A DNA stretch of 64,000 nucleotides from positions 186,001 through 250,000 of the forward strand of contig NZ_JADIKJ010000002.1 in assembly GCF_044904675.1 (NCBI RefSeq), given 5' to 3'. Source of the DNA: Dyella_B jejuensis. Lineage in GTDB: Bacteria > Pseudomonadota > Gammaproteobacteria > Xanthomonadales > Rhodanobacteraceae. A program made the translations under genes and the position numbers. Within the stretch, counting starts at the first letter, position 1. The number at the start of each line of letters is the position of its first letter. Under the pieces are notes generated by a model that made no database searches, was not told the DNA's origin, and worked only from the letters and a program-made list of their open reading frames with translations. This document shows, piece by piece, positions 59,940 through 64,000 of this stretch.

Positions 59940-61763
59940 CTAACGACCACGAAGAAAAAGCTTATCCAGATCGGTCATGCCCATCTGTACCCAGGTGGGA
60001 CGGCCATGGTTGCACTGGCCGGAGCGTTCGGTCGCTTCCATCTCGCGCAACAACGCATTCATCTCAGGCAAGGTAAGGCGCCGTCCCGCACGCACCGAAC
60101 CATGGCAGGCCATGGTCGACAGCAGTTCGTTTTCCAGCTCTTGCAGTTGGCGCGAACTGCCATGCTGGGCCAGCTCGCCCAGCACGTTGCGGGTAAGTTC
60201 GGCGACATCGGCACCTTCCAGCAATGCCGGGATACGACGCACCACCACGCCAGACGGGCCGCTACGCGAAAGTTCCAGCCCCCAATCCGACAAGGCCTCG
60301 CCGTGTTCTTCGGCCGCAGCGGCTTCTTTCGCGCTCACCGCCACCGACAGCGGCACCAGCAGGATCTGCGATCGAAGATTGCTGCATGCGCGACCTGACT
60401 TGAGTTTTTCGTAAGTGATGCGTTCGTGCGCGGCATGCATGTCCACCAGCACCAGGCCGTGTGCATTCTCCGCAAGAATGTAGATCGCCTTCAGTTGGGC
60501 GATGGCATAACCAAGCGGCGGAACATCGCCATCATTGGCTGGCGGCATCGGTTGCTGCATCGGTTCCGCGCGCACGCTGGTCACTTCGCCGAGCAGAGCG
60601 GCATAACCGGCCAGCGGTTCCTCGCGCACACCCAACTGCAAGCGATTTTGCGCAGTCGCAGTCGGCCAATGGGCCGTCGGCCGACTCATGGCCGGCGCGC
60701 CGGTCGACACCATCTGCGGGGTGGCTGTCCATGCTGCACTCTCGGAGGCGACACCTTGGCCGGCGCGTGTTTCCGCCAGTGCTTCATGCAAGGTGCGGAA
60801 CAGGAAGTCGTGGACCAGCCGCTGCTCGCGAAAACGCACTTCGCTCTTGGCCGGGTGCACGTTCACATCCACGCCCACCGGATCCAGTTCCAGGTACAGC
60901 ACGAAGGCAGGATGACGGCCATGGAACAGCACGTCGGCATAGGCCTGGCGCACGGCATGCGCCACCACGCGATCGCGTACCAGGCGGCCGTTGACGTAGA
61001 AATACTGCGCATCCGCCTGCGGCCGCGATGCCGTGGGCAATCCCACCCATCCGGATAGCCGCATGCCGGCCGTCGCATGATCGATGCGCAGGCTTTGCTG
61101 CGGGAACGCCTCGCCGAGCACGTCAGCCACGCGCAGCAACATGGCCTGCTCATCGCGCGCCGCCTTCCACACGCGCGCGGACTTGCCATTGTGGCTGAGC
61201 CGGAACTCGACATTGCTGCGCGCCAGGGCAAGCGACTTGAGCAGATCGTCGATATGCGCGAATTCGGTACGTTCGGCACGGAGGAACTTGCGGCGCGCGG
61301 GCACGTTGTAGAACAGGTCGCGCACTTCCACGCTGGTGCCCGGAGGATGCTGCGCCGGGCGCGCCGCCTGCATGCGACCGCTGTCTACCTCGATGCGGAA
61401 GGCGCTATCTTCGCCGCGCAGCCGCGAGGTCATCGCAAATCGCGCTACCGAAGACATCGACGCCAGCGCCTCGCCACGAAAACCCATGCTCGCCACGTGT
61501 TCGAGATCGTCGAAGCTGCCGATCTTGCTGGTGGCATGCGAGGCAACCGCCAGTGGCAGGTCGTCGGCGGCGATGCCGTCGCCATCGTCGCGCACGCGGA
61601 TCAGCCGGGCGCCGCCCAACTCGATATCGACTTCGATGCGGCCAGCACCCGCATCGAGACTGTTTTCCACCAACTCCTTGACGACCGACGACGGCCGCTC
61701 GATCACCTCGCCGGCGGCGATCTGGTTGATGAGGTCGGGGGGCAGCGGACGAATCCTGGACAT
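59940..61763 (-). CDS. mutL: DNA mismatch repair protein MutL
   Basis: A 607-aa GHKL ATPase that links MutS to downstream repair. The N-terminal motifs are intact: IAAGEVIERPSSVVKELVEN, NSLDAGAG, RDDGDGIAADDL and GFRGEAL. The C-terminal domain (from about 420) lacks the DQHAxxER endonuclease motif, having VDMHAAHERITYEKL instead, which fits a MutL that works with a MutH-like or other endonuclease. It is in the tsaE-amiC-mutL order common in gammaproteobacteria. Confidence 0.96.
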   Translation of the reverse strand: MSRIRPLPPDLINQIAAGEVIERPSSVVKELVENSLDAGAGRIEVDIELGGARLIRVRDDGDGIAADDLPLAVASHATSKIGSFDDLEHVASMGFRGEALASMSSVARFAMTSRLRGEDSAFRIEVDSGRMQAARPAQHPPGTSVEVRDLFYNVPARRKFLRAERTEFAHIDDLLKSLALARSNVEFRLSHNGKSARVWKAARDEQAMLLRVADVLGEAFPQQSLRIDHATAGMRLSGWVGLPTASRPQADAQYFYVNGRLVRDRVVAHAVRQAYADVLFHGRHPAFVLYLELDPVGVDVNVHPAKSEVRFREQRLVHDFLFRTLHEALAETRAGQGVASESAAWTATPQMVSTGAPAMSRPTAHWPTATAQNRLQLGVREEPLAGYAALLGEVTSVRAEPMQQPMPPANDGDVPPLGYAIAQLKAIYILAENAHGLVLVDMHAAHERITYEKLKSGRACSNLRSQILLVPLSVAVSAKEAAAAEEHGEALSDWGLELSRSGPSGVVVRRIPALLEGADVAELTRNVLGELAQHGSSRQLQELENELLSTMACHGSVRAGRRLTLPEMNALLREMEATERSGQCNHGRPTWVQMGMTDLDKLFLRGR

Positions 61764-61805
61764 GGCGCAAGCTTAGCAGCGCCCGCATCCATCAACTATC
61801 CGCAA

Positions 61806-63359
61806 TCAACTCTCGGGGATGGCCAGCATCGTGCCCACGCGCACGCTATTGCTGTTGATGCCGTTGACGTTCTTGAGCGAATCCACGCTCACACCATATT
61901 GCTTGGCGATGCTGCGCAAGGTTTCGCCATTGGCTACCCGATGCATGTCGCGCACGTCCGCATCCGCGGGCGTGGATGCGGTGGCGACCTTGTCCACCGA
62001 TTTGCCGTTGCTCGCCACTTCACTGCCGCTGCCAAGCAACACGCCCTTGCGGCGCGCGGCCTCCATGGCAAACCAGGTTCCTGGCGGCGGGTCGTTCAAG
62101 AAATAACCCTTCACGCCGTCCATGATCGCGGTCGCCAATTGCTGCTGATGCGCGGGATCGCGCAGCTTGTGCTCTTCCATCGGGTTGCTGATGAAGGCCG
62201 TCTCGACCAGGATCGACGGTACGTCCGGAGAACGCAGCACCACGAAATTGGCATGTTCCACATAACCGCGGTGGGTGGGACCCAGCGCCGACAAGGCGTT
62301 CAATACGTTTTGCGCCACTGTTTCGCTGGCCTGTACCGCCCAGCCTTGCTGCATGTCCAGCAGTACCGAGGCAAGGCCATCGTTCTCCGATGCCAGGGAC
62401 ACTCCACCGATCAGGTCGGAGCTGTTTTCGCGATCGGCCAGCATCTGCGCCGCGACCGAGCTCTTGCCGCGCGAGGACAAAACCCAGACCGATGAGCCAC
62501 GAGCATCGCTGCTGGTATACGAATCGGCATGGATCGCCACGAACAGGTCCGCCTGGTTCTGGCGGGCGATCTCGTAGCGCTGCTTGAGCGGGATGAAGTA
62601 ATCGCCGTCGCGCGTCAGGATGGCTTTCATGCCGGGCTGGCGGTTGATCTGCGCGGCCAGCGCGCGCGCTACCGCCAGGGTTACGTTCTTTTCCAGGGTG
62701 CCGTCGGGCCCATGCGCGCCCTGGTCCTTGCCGCCATGGCCGGCATCGACGGCAACGATCACCTGGCGCTGGCTGCCTAGCAGCACGGCGGCCTGGCGCG
62801 TCGTCACGCCCTTGCGCGAGCTGAACTTGCTGCTCGCATTGACCACCACCGGATCGGGGGCCGGCGTATCAACACCCTTATCGGCGACCGCCGTTACCGG
62901 GGCTGGCAGGTTTTCCGTCGCCGGTACGCCGTTCTTGCCGGAAGCGGCAACCTGAGGGCCGCCCGCCGCGCCGGGATAGAGATCGAGCACGAGCCGATAG
63001 CCGGACTGGCCGGAAGGCCCGAGCACGAAGCTCCTGGGTTGGCTATTGGGCGCTACGGATGCGGTCAGGCGTAACGAGCTGCCCTGGGATGTACTGCTCA
63101 AGCCTCTGAAGAGACCTTGGGCCGATGCATTGAGGCTGCCGTTGAGACGGCTGTCGCTCAAGTCCAGCACGATCTGGTTGCCTTGCCGGCTGAGTGTGTA
63201 GGTCGCCGGGCCGGAAAGATCGAAGACTACGCGCGTGTAGGCGGGGCCGGCCCAGACACGGGCTTTCATGACATCCGAGGCGTGCAGCGCGGCACCGGGC
63301 GCCGCGCTAAGGATCGCGGCACCTGCGAGGCTGATGGCACGGGTCAGATATCCCCTCAT
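61806..63359 (-). CDS. amiC: N-acetylmuramoyl-L-alanine amidase (AMIN, Amidase_3, LysM)
   Basis: A 517-aa periplasmic zinc amidase that cleaves septal peptidoglycan. The signal peptide is followed by an AMIN domain (about 30-130), an Ala/Pro/Val-rich linker, an Amidase_3 catalytic domain with VDAGHGGKDQGAHG and IHADSYTSSDARGSSVWVL in pattern, and a C-terminal LysM domain (HRVANGETLRSIAKQYGVS). It belongs to the AmiB/AmiC group; amiC is used as the nearest common name. It lies between tsaE and mutL. Confidence 0.93.
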   Translation of the reverse strand: MRGYLTRAISLAGAAILSAAPGAALHASDVMKARVWAGPAYTRVVFDLSGPATYTLSRQGNQIVLDLSDSRLNGSLNASAQGLFRGLSSTSQGSSLRLTASVAPNSQPRSFVLGPSGQSGYRLVLDLYPGAAGGPQVAASGKNGVPATENLPAPVTAVADKGVDTPAPDPVVVNASSKFSSRKGVTTRQAAVLLGSQRQVIVAVDAGHGGKDQGAHGPDGTLEKNVTLAVARALAAQINRQPGMKAILTRDGDYFIPLKQRYEIARQNQADLFVAIHADSYTSSDARGSSVWVLSSRGKSSVAAQMLADRENSSDLIGGVSLASENDGLASVLLDMQQGWAVQASETVAQNVLNALSALGPTHRGYVEHANFVVLRSPDVPSILVETAFISNPMEEHKLRDPAHQQQLATAIMDGVKGYFLNDPPPGTWFAMEAARRKGVLLGSGSEVASNGKSVDKVATASTPADADVRDMHRVANGETLRSIAKQYGVSVDSLKNVNGINSNSVRVGTMLAIPES

Positions 63360-63544
63360 GGCGCAGCATTGAAGCGCAGCCGCTTCCTGAATGCAAGAAC
63401 TTTTTCCTTTGCTTTTCCATAACCTGCACGATATTTGTCAGATCAGCTCAAGCTATGGGCCTTAAGCTGCGCATTCCGCAGGCGGATCGCAGCCATCGAC
63501 GGTCCAGTTTTCTTACTGGGAATGGACACTTGAGGCGGCAAAGG

Positions 63545-64000
63545 CTAGGCGAGGCAGGCCAGCAGGCGTTCGCCACGAGCCGTCATCGCCCGCAGCCGGG
63601 CGTGACGCCCCGGGCCGCTATAAGTCAGATGCATCTCAAGATCTGGCGCCGGCAATGCGCCCTGCCCGCGTTCCGGCCATTCCACCAGCACGATCGCGGA
63701 TGGATCGGCAAGCGCGTCCAGGCCGAGCCATTCGAGTTCAGCGGGATCGGCAATGCGATAAAGATCCAGGTGCCACGCAGACCGGTCTTTCGCCTGATAA
63801 CCCTCGACCAGGCTGTACGTAGGGCTCTTGATTCGCTCACCGACTTCCAAAGCGGTCAGCAGGGCGCGGGCAAAGCTGGTCTTGCCGGCGCCGAGTTCAC
63901 CGTGCAAATAAACCACCAGCCCATCGTCCAGCACACCGGCAAGACGGGCGCCGATCGCACGAGTCGCCTCCTCATCGGCCAGTTCCCAGTGCCGTTCAGT
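63545..64000 (-). CDS. tsaE: tRNA threonylcarbamoyladenosine ATPase TsaE (5' end outside window)
   Basis: P-loop ATPase of the t6A tRNA modification complex. The frame runs to the window edge; the first visible residues are TERHWELADEEATRAIGARL, so about a dozen residues are missing. Walker A is LHGELGAGKTSFAR, and the TYSLVEGYQ and DLYRIADPAELEWLG segments follow, as does a VEWPERG. The GTG at 63934 is not the true start since the coding pattern continues upstream. The 185 bases between it and amiC show nothing notable. Confidence 0.93.
   Translation of the reverse strand, partial: TERHWELADEEATRAIGARLAGVLDDGLVVYLHGELGAGKTSFARALLTALEVGERIKSPTYSLVEGYQAKDRSAWHLDLYRIADPAELEWLGLDALADPSAIVLVEWPERGQGALPAPDLEMHLTYSGPGRHARLRAMTARGERLLACLA

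Overview
The window reads as a chromosomal segment of a GC-rich gammaproteobacterium. The gene content and order (a complete ccmABCDEFGHI operon, rplU-rpmA-obgE, murJ-ribF-ileS-lspA, tsaE-amiC-mutL, and a MetX-like acyltransferase of the serine-succinylating type) suggest Xanthomonadales, probably Rhodanobacteraceae (Dyella, Luteibacter, Frateuria or Rhodanobacter). The placement is inferred from protein character; no database search was run.

Layout. 1-10831 is core chromosome: the 3' end of kynurenine 3-monooxygenase, a DUF3293 gene, the cytochrome c maturation operon, a MetX-like acyltransferase, a small monooxygenase-like gene and cysteine dioxygenase. 10860-27323 holds an integrated element of about 16.4 kb inside a tRNA-Leu(CAA) gene. 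The 5' half of that tRNA is at 10860-10897 and its 3' half at 27270-27323, and the only sequence shared at the two junctions is the 7-base anticodon loop CTCAAAA. The element carries, in order, a second tRNA-Leu(CAA) interrupted in its anticodon by a 248-nt group I intron, a three-gene ABC-3C conflict system, a four-gene Wadjet type II system, a DUF5677 gene, a decayed XRE antitoxin, a HigB/HigA-like toxin-antitoxin pair and a tyrosine integrase next to the right junction. 27500-34639 is core again (lspA, ileS, ribF, murJ, a tandem repeat block, rpsT). 34808-36612 carries cutC and an asparaginase-like Ntn hydrolase. 36653-45478 is a Wadjet type I operon, jetA-jetB-jetC-jetD on the minus strand, split between jetA and jetB by about 2.1 kb containing a secreted beta-propeller gene. 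45658-64000 is core: obgE, rpmA, rplU, a DUF2059 gene, a palindromic MITE-like element, uvrA, a thioesterase, a DUF4139 gene, two crotonases, a sulfurtransferase, a NUDIX hydrolase, DUF1289, an FKBP isomerase, DUF1684, mutL, amiC and the start-truncated tsaE.

Main result. The element appears to have destroyed the host tRNA-Leu(CAA) by recombining in its anticodon loop, while carrying a complete replacement of the same anticodon. In the replacement the same seven-base loop is split by a self-splicing intron, CTC before it and AAAA after it. In DNA the replacement therefore does not present the integrase's attachment core, yet after splicing it should give a normal tRNA. The old tRNA promoter at 10815-10843 still points into the element and could drive the replacement. 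I propose this as an intron-shielded replacement tRNA system. The arrangement is visible in the sequence; the protective function is inference.

Second theme. Two Wadjet anti-plasmid systems of different types and one ABC-3C system lie within about 34 kb. One set is clearly mobile; the other is chromosomal and has been rearranged, with the jetA/jetB junction present twice, once on each side of the inserted gene.
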